DNA of 15,600 bases from JAENVT01 sp031412355 (GTDB lineage Bacteria; Actinomycetota; Acidimicrobiia; Acidimicrobiales; Ilumatobacteraceae). Of the stretch, positions 6,126 to 14,661 are shown piece by piece. The notes beneath the pieces were generated by a model. It was not told where the DNA came from. It worked only from the letters and a program-made list of their open reading frames with translations, and made no database searches. The stretch spans positions 1-15,600 of the forward strand of contig JANOCR010000081.1 in NCBI GenBank assembly GCA_031412355.1, given 5' to 3'. The position numbers and the translations under genes were made by a program. The first letter of the stretch is position 1, and the number at the start of each line of letters is the position of its first letter.

Positions 6126-7343
6126 TCATGCCGGGTCGCTCAGCAACTCCGGGCCATGCTTGCGAAGCTCGGTGAGTGTGGTGACGCCGCACAACTGCAT
6201 GACCGAGCGCAGCTGGTCGGTCAGCATCGCGATCACATGTTCGACACCGCGTTGGCCGGCTGCCGCGACCGCGTACACGTACGGGCGGCCGATGAAGGCC
6301 ATATCGGCACCCAACGCCACGGCAACGGCGATGTCGGCTCCGTGCCGTACGCCGCTGTCGATGACGATCGGAACGTGCGGCCCGACGGCAGCGCGCAGCG
6401 GGGCGAGGAGATCGATGGGTGGTGTACACCGATCGAGCTGCCGGCCGCCATGATTGGACAGGTGAAAAGCAGTGATGCCTATATCGAGGGCGCGCCGCGC
6501 ATCGGCCGGCCCGATCGGGCCCTTCAAAAGCAACGGACCGTCCCACCTCGCCCGGATGCCCTCGATGTCGGCCCAGTTCAGCGACTGATCGAACAACGAA
6601 CCGATTCGGGTCGAGGCGGCACTCTTCACCTCTGCCGGCGACAGTGCGGTGAAGTTGGCGAAGCCGATCGCAGGGCTGCGCAACATCCTGATCCAGTAGC
6701 CGGGCCGGCTGGCGATGTCGACGATGGTGCGCGGGCTGAGTTGCGGCGGAATCGTCAAGCCGTTGCGCATGTCGCGAGTGCGGCGTCCGGTGACGACCGT
6801 GTCGATGGTGACCTCCAGCGCCTGATATCCAGAAGCGGCCGCCCTGTCGATCAGCGGATCACTGAGCCGTCGATCACTGGTGACGTACAGCTGGAACCAC
6901 AGATTCGGATGTCCGGTAGCGGCGACGTCTTCGATGGTGGTAGTGCCCATCGTCGACAAGGTGTAGGGAATGCCCTTGGCCTTCGCCGCTAGGCATGAGG
7001 ACACCTCGCCTGTCGGGTGCATCATCCGCGTGTACCCCGTTGGCGCCAGCCCGATCGGTACCTGAAAGGTGTGGTTGAACAGGTCGCCCGTCAGATCGGT
7101 GATCGACACGTCGCGCAGCAGTTGCGGACTCAGCTTGCGCCGAGTGAAGGCGCGCCGGTTGGCTTCGATGGCGATCTCTTCGTCGGCGCCGCCTTCGACG
7201 TAGTCGAACACGGCTCGCGGCAACTTGCGCTTGGCGACGGCACGGAAGTCGTCGGGCATGTGCATCCGGTTCAGCAAGCGCTGCACAGGGTCGCGCTCGA
7301 AGCGTCGCAGCTGGATGAGTTCGAGAACTTCGTGCAGGTTCAT
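6126..7343 (-). CDS. FMN-dependent 2-hydroxy-acid dehydrogenase (L-lactate dehydrogenase-like)
   Basis: This 405-residue TIM-barrel flavoenzyme oxidises an L-2-hydroxy acid to the 2-oxo acid, probably L-lactate or a related substrate. Key parts are FDYVEGGADEE (46-56), PIGLAPTGYTRMMHP (96-110) and FQLYV with Gln151/Tyr153. Further along are VTIDT with Thr179, LLLKGPIG with Lys274, and the catalytic SNHGGRQLD with His298 and Arg301. The last is DSGVRHGADIAVAVALGADMAFIGRPYVY (329-357), the FMN-phosphate site. Length fits LldD/glycolate-oxidase relatives. ATG at 7343 is chosen because the preceding 47 codons of the open frame lie inside the dehydratase gene. It starts 16 bases after the ilvD stop, so co-transcription is likely. 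The mycofactocin enzyme MftD belongs to the same family, but no mycofactocin genes are nearby. Confidence 0.9.
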   Translation of the reverse strand: MNLHEVLELIQLRRFERDPVQRLLNRMHMPDDFRAVAKRKLPRAVFDYVEGGADEEIAIEANRRAFTRRKLSPQLLRDVSITDLTGDLFNHTFQVPIGLAPTGYTRMMHPTGEVSSCLAAKAKGIPYTLSTMGTTTIEDVAATGHPNLWFQLYVTSDRRLSDPLIDRAAASGYQALEVTIDTVVTGRRTRDMRNGLTIPPQLSPRTIVDIASRPGYWIRMLRSPAIGFANFTALSPAEVKSAASTRIGSLFDQSLNWADIEGIRARWDGPLLLKGPIGPADARRALDIGITAFHLSNHGGRQLDRCTPPIDLLAPLRAAVGPHVPIVIDSGVRHGADIAVAVALGADMAFIGRPYVYAVAAAGQRGVEHVIAMLTDQLRSVMQLCGVTTLTELRKHGPELLSDPA

Positions 7344-7359
7344 GCGAGCCGTCCCAGGA

Positions 7360-9069
7360 TCAGAGCGTGTTGGTGATGGCGCCGGTTTCGGCTCCCTGAA
7401 CCAACTTGGCGTACTTGCCGAGCACCCCGCTGGTGTACCGCGGCGGGTTCGGTGCCCACGACGCCCGACGCCGGGCCAGATCACCCTCGTCGACCAGTAG
7501 ATCGAGGGTCAGTTCATGCACGTCGATCAGGATCCGATCGCCGTCGTGCACGAATGCGATCGGACCACCGTCGACTGCTTCGGGGGCGACGTGACCGATG
7601 CAGAATCCCCACGTTCCGCCGCTGAATCGTCCGTCGGTGATCAGCGCGCAGTCGGCGCCGCGCCCGGCACCCTTCAACGCCCCCGTGATGGCCAACATCT
7701 CGCGCATGCCGGGTCCACCCTTCGGTCCTTCGTAGCGGATGACCAAAACGGTTCCGGGCTCGACCGATCCCGACAAGATGGCGTCCATCGCGCCGTCCTC
7801 ACCGTCGAACACCCGGGCGATGCCCTCGAATCGCATCTGCTCCTTGCTCAACCCGGCGACCTTGACCACGGCACCCCTGGGCGCCAGTGATCCAGTCAGC
7901 ACGTTGATGCCGCCCTCGGTGTGCAGGGGCTGATCGAGCGGATGGACCACCACGCCGTCGGGGCGTGGTGGATCGAGGTCCGCGAGGTTCTCGGCCATCG
8001 TCTTGCCCGTCACCGTCATCACGTCACCATGCAGCAGACCGGCATCGAGCAGATGCTTCAGGACGACGGGAACGCCACCGACCCTGTCGAGGTCGCTCAT
8101 GTGAAACTTGCCGCCCGGCTTCATGTCGGCGATGTGGGGAACCTTGGCGGCGATGCGGTTGAAGTCGTCGAGATGCAGGTCGACACCGGCTTCGTTGGCC
8201 ATGGCCAGAAGGTGCAGCACGGCGTTGGTCGACCCGCCGAGAGCCGAGGTGACCGCAATGGCGTTCTCGAAGGCCTTCTTGGTCATGATCATGCGCGGCG
8301 TGATTCCTAGGCGCAGCATGTTGACGACGGCCTCTCCAGCGCGCCGGGCGTCGTCTTCGCGCCGGATGTCGACAGCCGGCGGCGAAGCGGTGCCCGGCAA
8401 CGACATGCCGATTGCTTCGGCGATCGAGCTCATGGTGTTGGCCGTGAACATGCCCCCGCACGCCCCCTCGCCGGGGCACGCCTTGCGCTCGATCTGACCA
8501 AGCTCGTCCTCGGTGATCTTGCCGAGCGCACATGCGCCCACTGCCTCGAACACGCTGGTGATGTCGAGCGCAACGCCGTTGTGTTCGCCCGGGAGGATCG
8601 ATCCGTTGTACACGAACACGCTCGCCAGGTCGAGCCGTGCCGCAGCCATCAGCATCGCTGGGATGCTCTTGTCGCAGCCGGCCAACCCGACGAATCCGTC
8701 GAGCCGCTCGGCGTGCATGACGCATTCGACGGAGTCGGTGATGACTTCGCGGCTGACGAGCGAGGCTCGCATGCCTTCGTGGCCCATGCTGATGCCGTCG
8801 CTGACCGTGATGGTGCCGAACTCCATCGGGAAGCCGCCAGCGGCGCGCACGCCGACCTTGGCGTGCTCGGCCAACTTGCGCAGCGTCATGTTGCACGGCG
8901 TCACGTCGTTCCACGCCGACGCGATCGCAATCTGTGGCTTCACCCAGTCGTCGTCGGTCATGCCGATGGCGCGCAGCATCGCCCGCGCCGGCGCCTTTGT
9001 CATCCCGTCGGTGACGTCTCGGCTTCTGGGCTTGATGTCGACTGGAGTGCCTGGTTCGTTCGCGGCCAT
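7360..9069 (-). CDS. ilvD: Dihydroxy-acid dehydratase
   Basis: This 569-residue enzyme dehydrates 2,3-dihydroxy-isovalerate and 2,3-dihydroxy-3-methylvalerate to the 2-oxo acids in valine, isoleucine and pantothenate synthesis. The start DIKPRSRDVTDGMTKAPARAML is typical. Iron-sulfur cysteines are Cys59 (DVTPCN), Cys132 (AGCDKS, followed by Lys134, the family's carbamylated lysine) and Cys204 (CPGEGACGGMFTANTM). C-terminal family motifs include VIRYEGPKGGPGMREML and TDGRFSGGTWGFCIGHVAPEA. Overall it closely resembles mycobacterial IlvD, not the sugar-acid dehydratases. The ATG at 9069 has no Shine-Dalgarno but follows TAACTT by 6 bases, suggesting an internal leaderless promoter. It lies 47 bases after the fused ABC ATPase and 16 bases before the hydroxy-acid dehydrogenase. 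Confidence 0.96.
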   Translation of the reverse strand: MAANEPGTPVDIKPRSRDVTDGMTKAPARAMLRAIGMTDDDWVKPQIAIASAWNDVTPCNMTLRKLAEHAKVGVRAAGGFPMEFGTITVSDGISMGHEGMRASLVSREVITDSVECVMHAERLDGFVGLAGCDKSIPAMLMAAARLDLASVFVYNGSILPGEHNGVALDITSVFEAVGACALGKITEDELGQIERKACPGEGACGGMFTANTMSSIAEAIGMSLPGTASPPAVDIRREDDARRAGEAVVNMLRLGITPRMIMTKKAFENAIAVTSALGGSTNAVLHLLAMANEAGVDLHLDDFNRIAAKVPHIADMKPGGKFHMSDLDRVGGVPVVLKHLLDAGLLHGDVMTVTGKTMAENLADLDPPRPDGVVVHPLDQPLHTEGGINVLTGSLAPRGAVVKVAGLSKEQMRFEGIARVFDGEDGAMDAILSGSVEPGTVLVIRYEGPKGGPGMREMLAITGALKGAGRGADCALITDGRFSGGTWGFCIGHVAPEAVDGGPIAFVHDGDRILIDVHELTLDLLVDEGDLARRRASWAPNPPRYTSGVLGKYAKLVQGAETGAITNTL

Positions 9070-9075
9070 GCGGGG

Positions 9076-9081
9076 AAGTTA
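9076..9081 (-). promoter_or_regulatory. Candidate -10 element for a leaderless ilvD transcript
   Basis: On the minus strand TAACTT is followed by six bases and then the ilvD ATG. This would place the transcription start at the A of the start codon. It would give ilvD its own promoter within the 47-base gap after the ABC ATPase gene. No -35 is evident. Confidence 0.3.
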
Positions 9082-9116
9082 CCCGACCTCGACCTGCCGC
9101 CCTTGGTCAGATCCGG

Positions 9117-10895
9117 CTATCGCTCGGGCAGTTCGGAGATCTGCGGCGTGTCGGCGATCAGTCGCTTGGTGTATTCGGCCTCCGGGTAGCGCAGCACTCG
9201 TTCGGTAGGGCCCGACTCGACGATCTTGCCGTCGGCGAGCACGGCGACCTGATCGGCGATCGACGCAACCAGCGGCAGGTTGTGGGTGACGAACAGCATG
9301 GCCAGGCCGAGGTCACGTCGCAGCTCGCCCAACAGTTCGACGATCGAAGCTTGCACCAACACATCGAGCGCCGAAGTGACCTCGTCGCACACCAGCACTT
9401 CGGGCCGGCTGACGAGGGCGCGAGCGATGGCGACGCGTTGACGTTCGCCACCCGACAGTTGATCCGGGAAGCGGCTGGCGTACGAGGCGGTGAGGGCCAC
9501 ACGCTCGAGCATCTCGCCCACCTTGCGCGCTGCATCGGTCTTCGATGCCCCGCCGATCAGCAGTGGCCGGGCCACCGAGTCGCCGATCATGCGTCGCGGC
9601 TGCAACGAGCTGTACGGGTTCTGGAAGACGTACTGGATGCGAAGCCGCTGCGCCGTGGTGCGATCGCGGGCCGATTGCGCAAGACGCTCGGAGCCGAGCA
9701 GGATCTCGCCGGTCCACTCACGGTGCAGGCCGCCGATCGAGCGCGACAGCGTGGTCTTGCCCGACCCGGATTCGCCCACCAGCGCAAGGCACTCGCCGCG
9801 ATCGACGTGCAGGTCGACGTTGTGGACGACCTGGTGTCGGGTGTACGAGGCGCACAGATCCCGGACCATCAGCGCATGCGTCGCCGAGGCGGCGATCGGT
9901 GACGAATGCACGGCGACGTGCTGCGTGCGCACCGGCACCTCGAACGGGCGAATGCATCTAGCGATGCGACCCGGAGCCACCACTCGCTCGGCGGGGAACT
10001 CGGCACGACATTCGTCGGTGGCCAACTCGCAGCGCTTGGCGAACGAGCAGCCGACGGGGCGCTTGCCGGGTGCCGGCGCACGGCCGCTGAGACCGATCAT
10101 CTCGTGATCGATCGACATGTCGGGCGCCGCAGCGATCAGGTGACGCGTGTACGGATGACAGGGGTTTTGGAACAGCTCAGCGGCCGGACCCTGCTCGACA
10201 ATTCGTCCGGCATACATCACGGCAACCTGATCTGCGAGGTTGGCGACCACCGCAAGATCGTGCGTGACGTAGAGCGCCGCCACACGGTGGGCGTGACACA
10301 GTTCGCGAATGGTGGTCAGGACGTGGGCCTGGGTGCTGACGTCGAGACCTGTAGTGGGCTCATCGAGCACGATCACCGACGGACGGCAAGCAAAGGCCAT
10401 TGCCAACCCGACACGCTGCTGTTGCCCTCCTGAAAGTTGGTGCGGGTAGCGACGCAGGAACTCGGGCGTGCTGGGCAGCAGCACCTCGTTCATCACCTCT
10501 TGCACCCGCTCGCGGCGCGCCGCGTCGCTGCCACCGAAGTTGTGGAACTCGAGCACCTCGATCAACTGCTTGTTGATCCGCAGCGCCGGGTTCAACGCGG
10601 TCGAAGGGTCCTGCGGAACGTACGAGACGAGCCTTCCACGAGCATGCCGGAGGGCGACGTCGCCGAGCGACAACATCGCTGCATCGCCGATCGTGACGTC
10701 GCCCCGAGCCAGCTTCACACCGTGCCGGGCGTGACCGAGCACGGCCAGACCGACGGTGGTCTTGCCGGAACCCGATTCGCCGACGAGACCGAGCACCTCG
10801 CCCGGCGCGATCGTGAGGTTGATCTCATCGACGATGTCGGCTCCGGTCTCGGCCACCTCGATACGCAAGTTGCGAATCGTGACTGCCTCATCCAT
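9117..10895 (-). CDS. Fused double ATP-binding protein of a peptide-type ABC importer (DppD-DppF-like)
   Basis: This 592-residue protein carries two complete ABC domains, replacing the separate OppD/DppD and OppF/DppF subunits. Domain 1 has Walker A GESGSGKTT (39-47), Q-loop Gln95, signature LSGGQQQ (154-160), Walker B IVLDEP with Glu179, and His212. It is followed by the oligopeptide-transporter C-terminal region, with four cysteines (283, 289, 296, 314). Domain 2 has Walker A at 374-382, Gln425, LSGGERQ (480-486), Glu505 in VLVCDEVTSALD, and His538. All catalytic residues are present in both halves, so both sites look active. The ATG shares one base with the stop of the DppC-like permease (TGATG), fixing the start. 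It powers uptake by the two permeases and binding protein encoded upstream. Confidence 0.95.
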   Translation of the reverse strand: MDEAVTIRNLRIEVAETGADIVDEINLTIAPGEVLGLVGESGSGKTTVGLAVLGHARHGVKLARGDVTIGDAAMLSLGDVALRHARGRLVSYVPQDPSTALNPALRINKQLIEVLEFHNFGGSDAARRERVQEVMNEVLLPSTPEFLRRYPHQLSGGQQQRVGLAMAFACRPSVIVLDEPTTGLDVSTQAHVLTTIRELCHAHRVAALYVTHDLAVVANLADQVAVMYAGRIVEQGPAAELFQNPCHPYTRHLIAAAPDMSIDHEMIGLSGRAPAPGKRPVGCSFAKRCELATDECRAEFPAERVVAPGRIARCIRPFEVPVRTQHVAVHSSPIAASATHALMVRDLCASYTRHQVVHNVDLHVDRGECLALVGESGSGKTTLSRSIGGLHREWTGEILLGSERLAQSARDRTTAQRLRIQYVFQNPYSSLQPRRMIGDSVARPLLIGGASKTDAARKVGEMLERVALTASYASRFPDQLSGGERQRVAIARALVSRPEVLVCDEVTSALDVLVQASIVELLGELRRDLGLAMLFVTHNLPLVASIADQVAVLADGKIVESGPTERVLRYPEAEYTKRLIADTPQISELPER

Positions 10896-11827
10896 CAGGC
10901 ATCACCTCTGGCGCGGTCGATGCCGCCGGTGGCACGCGAGAAGCCGTCGCCCATCATTCCGGTGCCGATCGTCAGCAACGCGAGGGCCGCGACCGGAAGG
11001 GTGACGCCCCAGTGGTTGGGGACGATGCCGCCCTTGTTCTGGAAGATCATCAGCCCCCAGTTGGCGGCGCTCGGGTCGGGTGTGAACCCGAGAAACCCGA
11101 TGCCGGCGATCACACCGATCGAAAATGTGAGGCGCAGGTTGGCCTCGACCAGCAGCGGCGCCGTCACATTCGGAAGCAGCTCGGAAATCAGGATGCGTGT
11201 TTTCGACTCACCGAGCGATTCGGCAGCTGCGACGAAGTCTCGCTCGACAACCGACACGGCGGTGCCCCTGACCACGCGAGCAATACGGGGAGCGGTGGAA
11301 ATGCCGACCGTCAGCACGATGACGGTCGTCGTAGCCCCGAACATGCTGAGCACGACCAACGCCGCGATGATCTGGGGCAACGCCAGAATCACATCCATGA
11401 CTCTCATCAAAAAATCATCGAGCTTGCCGCGGTTGTAGGCGGCCACCAGACCGATCAGCGTCCCGAGGAACAGGGCGAGGACGGTGGCGAGAAATGCGGA
11501 AATCAGGATCGGGCGACCACCGTAGAGGAACCGTGTCCACACATCCTGACCCTTGTAGCCAGAACCAAAGGTCGATGGCAAGCGTGTCTCGCCTGGCGGT
11601 TGGTTCGGCAGCGCAATACCTTTGCTCTCGGAGTACGGGGCGATGTAGCGCCCGAACAGAGCAATCGCCACCAGGATGGTCACAAAGATCAATCCGACTC
11701 TGGTTCGCCAGAGTCGGAGCCCTGAGCGCAACACTCCGGGGGGTCGCTCGGTAACCGCGGCTGATGAGAGATCCAGTTCTGGCACGGGTGGGACCGGAGT
11801 CTCGGCGGGGTGGTTCGGCACGCTCAT
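10895..11827 (-). CDS. Peptide-type ABC importer permease (DppC/OppC-like)
   Basis: This 310-residue inner-membrane permease has a Pro-rich cytoplasmic N-terminus (1-40) and TM1 at about 43-62 (RTRVGLIFVTILVAIALFG). An extracytoplasmic loop follows, with FGSGYKGQDVWTRFLYGGR, the DppC-type FGTDxxGRDxxSRxxxGxR motif, and then five further helices. The cytoplasmic EAA coupling loop is about 197-220 (DFVAAAESLGESKTRILISELLPN), which would dock on the ATPase. The ATG at 11827 overlaps the stop of the DppB-like gene (ATGA). The longer open frame reaching 12253 lies inside that gene and is rejected. It pairs with the DppB-like subunit to form the channel. Substrate is not determinable from the permease sequence. 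Confidence 0.94.
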   Translation of the reverse strand: MSVPNHPAETPVPPVPELDLSSAAVTERPPGVLRSGLRLWRTRVGLIFVTILVAIALFGRYIAPYSESKGIALPNQPPGETRLPSTFGSGYKGQDVWTRFLYGGRPILISAFLATVLALFLGTLIGLVAAYNRGKLDDFLMRVMDVILALPQIIAALVVLSMFGATTTVIVLTVGISTAPRIARVVRGTAVSVVERDFVAAAESLGESKTRILISELLPNVTAPLLVEANLRLTFSIGVIAGIGFLGFTPDPSAANWGLMIFQNKGGIVPNHWGVTLPVAALALLTIGTGMMGDGFSRATGGIDRARGDA

Positions 11828-12795
11828 TGAAGCCTCGTGCGCAGTCGGGGGGTGACCAACACAGTGGCGACATCGGCGGCGATGTTGGTCAGCACATAGA
11901 CGGCCGCAAGTGACATCACCAAGAACTGGATCACGGGAAGATCTCGAGTGTTCACCGCATCGCGCAGCGCCCCGCCAATTCCCTGGTAGTTGAACAGTGC
12001 CTCTACGACGATCACACCGCCCGCAAAGTAGGCGACGTTGAGGGCGATGACCTGAAACACCGGGCCAAGCGAGTTCGGCATGGCATGGCGCCACAGCACG
12101 ATCCGCTCGGGGGCCCCTTTCAAGCGTGCCATCTCGACGTAGTCGCTCTCCAGCACCTCGATGATCGCAGCTCGCGCGGTGCGCGAGATGTAGGGCACGG
12201 CGCCGAGGACCAAGACGACCGTCGGCAGGATCATCCCTGTCATGTTGGTCCACGGACCTTGACCAATATCGGTCTGGATGACTGCCGGCAGGAGGTGCCA
12301 GACCCGGGTGGAGAACAAAATGATCAAGATGATCCCGATGACGAATTCGGGCACCGAGGCCAGGCCCAACATGACGTTCGAGGCGACATTGTCAAACGTC
12401 TTGTCGCGCTTGCGCGCGCTGTGCGCGCCGAGCCACAGCGACACCGGGATCGAGATGATCGAAGCGAGGACGAGAAGGAACAACGAGTTGACCACTCGGT
12501 CACTGATGTACGAGGTGATCGGCACCTTGGCGGCGTACGAGCGCCCCGGATCTCCGGTCACGATGCCCTTCAGCCACTTCGTGTATTGCGTGAGCTTCGG
12601 CTGATCGAGCCCGAGTTCCTGCCGCAAAGCCGTGACACTGGCCACGGTGGCGTTGCGGCCGAGAATCGACTGCGCAGGATCGCTCGGCAGGAGCTGCGTA
12701 GCGCCAAACACCACCAGGGAGACGATCAACAGCGTCAGCACGCCCAGCGCAAGGCGTCGGGCAACGAATCGAACGACCCCCAAATTGTTCGACAT
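11824..12795 (-). CDS. Peptide-type ABC importer permease (DppB/OppB-like)
   Basis: This 323-residue inner-membrane permease begins FVARRLALGVLTLLIVSLVVF (TM1). A periplasmic region follows with the DppB-type features LPSDPAQSILG and LRQELGLDQP, then GDPGRSYAAKVPI. Five further helices follow. The EAA loop is at about 218-240 (DYVEMARLKGAPERIVLWRHAMP). It forms the translocation pore with the DppC-like subunit. The ATG at 12795 is preceded by AGGGAAGGG, a good Shine-Dalgarno. It is separated from the binding-protein gene by 95 bases containing a large stem-loop, and its stop overlaps the next permease gene by ATGA. Family membership is clear; peptide, nickel or other substrates are all possible. 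Confidence 0.94.
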   Translation of the reverse strand: MSNNLGVVRFVARRLALGVLTLLIVSLVVFGATQLLPSDPAQSILGRNATVASVTALRQELGLDQPKLTQYTKWLKGIVTGDPGRSYAAKVPITSYISDRVVNSLFLLVLASIISIPVSLWLGAHSARKRDKTFDNVASNVMLGLASVPEFVIGIILIILFSTRVWHLLPAVIQTDIGQGPWTNMTGMILPTVVLVLGAVPYISRTARAAIIEVLESDYVEMARLKGAPERIVLWRHAMPNSLGPVFQVIALNVAYFAGGVIVVEALFNYQGIGGALRDAVNTRDLPVIQFLVMSLAAVYVLTNIAADVATVLVTPRLRTRLQ

Positions 12796-12814
12796 CCAAA
12801 CCCTTCCCTGCTGG

Positions 12815-12857
12815 CGAACGCCGCCGCCCCAACCATGGCTGGGAACGGCGCCGTTCG
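12815..12857 (-). promoter_or_regulatory. Large intercistronic stem-loop between binding protein and permease genes
   Basis: A 43-base near-palindrome has CGAACG at its left end and CGTTCG at its right. The outer 12 positions pair at 11, and the inner part around CCATGG is partly paired. It lies 33 bases past the binding-protein stop and 19 bases before the permease start. Within it, GAACGGCGCCGTTC (12843-12856) is a perfect smaller palindrome. This position is typical of structures that protect the binding-protein mRNA or attenuate transcription into the permeases. Confidence 0.6.
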
Positions 12858-12890
12858 TCAGACAGACGTCAGTTCAACCGAATGCAGGAA

Positions 12891-14582
12891 TCAGGCCGAG
12901 AAGCTGAGGTTCTTGAACCCTCGGCCATAGTGGTCGAGGTTCAAGGTGTTCGGCCGCTCGACAAGGCCCTGCACTCGAACGTTGTAGCCGTCGATGAGGT
13001 TGCCGAAGAACGGAATGATCAACCCGCCCGTCTCGTACAGCTCCTTTTGCATCTTGTCGGTGATCTCCTTGCGCTTGGCGTCGTCGGATTCAGCGAGCGC
13101 GGCGTTGTAGTCGTCGATGAACGTCGAGCCGGCCGGCGGCCAGTGGTCGCCTGGGTACGGCGCTGTCGGGAGGCTACTGGCGGCAACCTGCGGAAGGAAG
13201 TTGCGAGTGCCCCAATAGTCGACGGCGAAGGTGCGCTTCAGGTACTCGTCGCCCCAGTACGTCGCGCCCTCGATGACCTGAGCGTTGACGGTGATACCGG
13301 CCTCCTTGGCCTGCTCGGCGAACAGAGTGACCATTTCCGGTAGGCCGGCGGTGTCGTTGGGGGCGAACAGGTCGATCGTCAAGTCGCTCAGGCCGGCATC
13401 AGCGAGCAGCTTCTTGGCTGCCTCGATGTCTTGCGTGCGTTGCGGCAGTTCGTCGCCGATGTAGGCCGCATCAAGAGGCGAGAACAAGTCGTTGGCGATA
13501 CGGCCATAGCCGGCTGCCACCTGCTCGACGAACGCGTCACGATCGACGATCAGGCGCATCGCCTGACGGACGCGCACATCGGTGAACGGCTCTTGGTCGA
13601 CGGCCATGACGATCGTCAGCCAACCGCCACCAGCGGAGTTGAGGAACTTGAGGTTCTCATCGCTGCTGATTGTCTCGATGGCTGTAGCCGGCATGTCGTT
13701 GACCAGATCGATCTGATCGGCAAGGAAAGCATTGACCATCGCGTCAGCGTCAGCGAAGTCGATGACATGCACCTCGTCGAAGCTCGGCTTGCCCACGTCC
13801 CAGTAGTTCGGGTTCTTGACGTGTACCGACTTCTTGCCGACCTCGAACTCGGTGAGCATGTACGGTCCGGTGCCAACCTGGTTGGTGACGTCGCCATCGA
13901 ATCGCGCGTACCCGACCGGCACGATTGCCATCGTGTAGGCACACAACGTTTCTTTGAAGTTCGATGCCGCCTGCTTGAGCTGGACCTCGACGGTCTGGTC
14001 GTCGATCTTCTTCAACCCGGTCTTTTCGAGGATCGGGCGCAGGCCACCGCCGCCGAAGACCGCCAGGTCGGGGTCGAGCGCTCGTTCGAACGAGTAGATC
14101 ACGTCGTCGGCCGTGACCGGATCACCAGTGGAGAACTTGACGCCATCTTTGAGGGTGATGGTGTAATTGTCCGGGGCGTTGGCAGTGACGTCCTTTGCGA
14201 TGCCGTTGACATACTCCGGCACGTACTCGGGACTGAAGCTCATCAGTGACTCCCAGCCCGTGGCCTGACGGACGATGTCGGCTTTCGAGACGATGTGTTG
14301 CCCGTCGAGCAGATCATTTGCGCCGCCGACGACACCGACACGCAAGATGCCACCCGATACTGCCGGCGCGGGCTCGGTGGCCGGTGCAGCGGCATCGGTA
14401 GCCGTCGTCGCCGCATCGGTAGCGGCAGGTGCATCGGAACCGGCCGGTGCCGTGCTCGTGTCGTCGTCATCGCCGCACGCTGCAAGCGCGGCCGCGATCG
14501 CCACCGCACCACCACTACCGAGGATTAACTGCCGCCGGTTCATGCGACCGGGTATCAAACCTTCCACAGGATCAATCGCCAT
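12891..14582 (-). CDS. Solute-binding lipoprotein of the peptide-type ABC importer (family 5)
   Basis: This 563-residue extracytoplasmic binding lipoprotein captures the solute for the importer. The N-terminus has a twin-arginine-like motif NRRQLIL (15-21), a hydrophobic stretch at about 20-34 and the lipobox LAAC with Cys36. It thus looks like a Tat-exported lipoprotein. A Gly/Asp then Ala/Thr/Pro-rich linker spans about 37-76. The SBP_bac_5 domain follows, with YTITLKDGVKFSTGDPVTADDVIYSFERALDP, GTGPYMLTEFEVGKK, NPNYW and DVRVRQAMRLIVDRDAFVEQV, all family landmarks. ATG at 14582 is chosen because GGGGGAAG lies about 5 bases upstream. An in-frame ATG 16 codons earlier (14630) lacks that. The ligand is unknown: family members bind peptides, nickel, opines, glycosides and other compounds. 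Confidence 0.94.
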   Translation of the reverse strand: MAIDPVEGLIPGRMNRRQLILGSGGAVAIAAALAACGDDDDTSTAPAGSDAPAATDAATTATDAAAPATEPAPAVSGGILRVGVVGGANDLLDGQHIVSKADIVRQATGWESLMSFSPEYVPEYVNGIAKDVTANAPDNYTITLKDGVKFSTGDPVTADDVIYSFERALDPDLAVFGGGGLRPILEKTGLKKIDDQTVEVQLKQAASNFKETLCAYTMAIVPVGYARFDGDVTNQVGTGPYMLTEFEVGKKSVHVKNPNYWDVGKPSFDEVHVIDFADADAMVNAFLADQIDLVNDMPATAIETISSDENLKFLNSAGGGWLTIVMAVDQEPFTDVRVRQAMRLIVDRDAFVEQVAAGYGRIANDLFSPLDAAYIGDELPQRTQDIEAAKKLLADAGLSDLTIDLFAPNDTAGLPEMVTLFAEQAKEAGITVNAQVIEGATYWGDEYLKRTFAVDYWGTRNFLPQVAASSLPTAPYPGDHWPPAGSTFIDDYNAALAESDDAKRKEITDKMQKELYETGGLIIPFFGNLIDGYNVRVQGLVERPNTLNLDHYGRGFKNLSFSA

Positions 14583-14639
14583 TCCACTTCCCCCTTGCAT
14601 TCGAGTGCGTCCCCTAACCGGCGACGCCAAGTTGCGAGG

Positions 14640-14645
14640 ACTATA
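14640..14645 (-). promoter_or_regulatory. Candidate -10 element of the ABC importer promoter
   Basis: The minus strand reads TATAGT, one mismatch from TATAAT, about 57 bases upstream of the binding-protein start. That leaves a leader of roughly 50 bases. The -35 position has no good hexamer but is covered by the dyad at 14662-14675. Confidence 0.45.
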
Positions 14646-14661
14646 ACGCGCCGACTGCCTC

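Noticed and set aside
6126..7343. Reading the hydroxy-acid dehydrogenase as MftD of a mycofactocin cluster.
   Set aside because: No mycofactocin precursor, radical SAM or other mft gene is nearby, and the N-terminal sequence fits the general LldD type better.
8024..8914. 296-residue minus-strand frame inside ilvD.
   Set aside because: It is an Arg-rich shadow frame; ilvD motifs continue without interruption in the real frame.
11828..12253. Open upstream extension of the DppC-like permease frame.
   Set aside because: It overlaps the DppB-like gene. The permease start is set by the ATGA overlap at 11827-11824.
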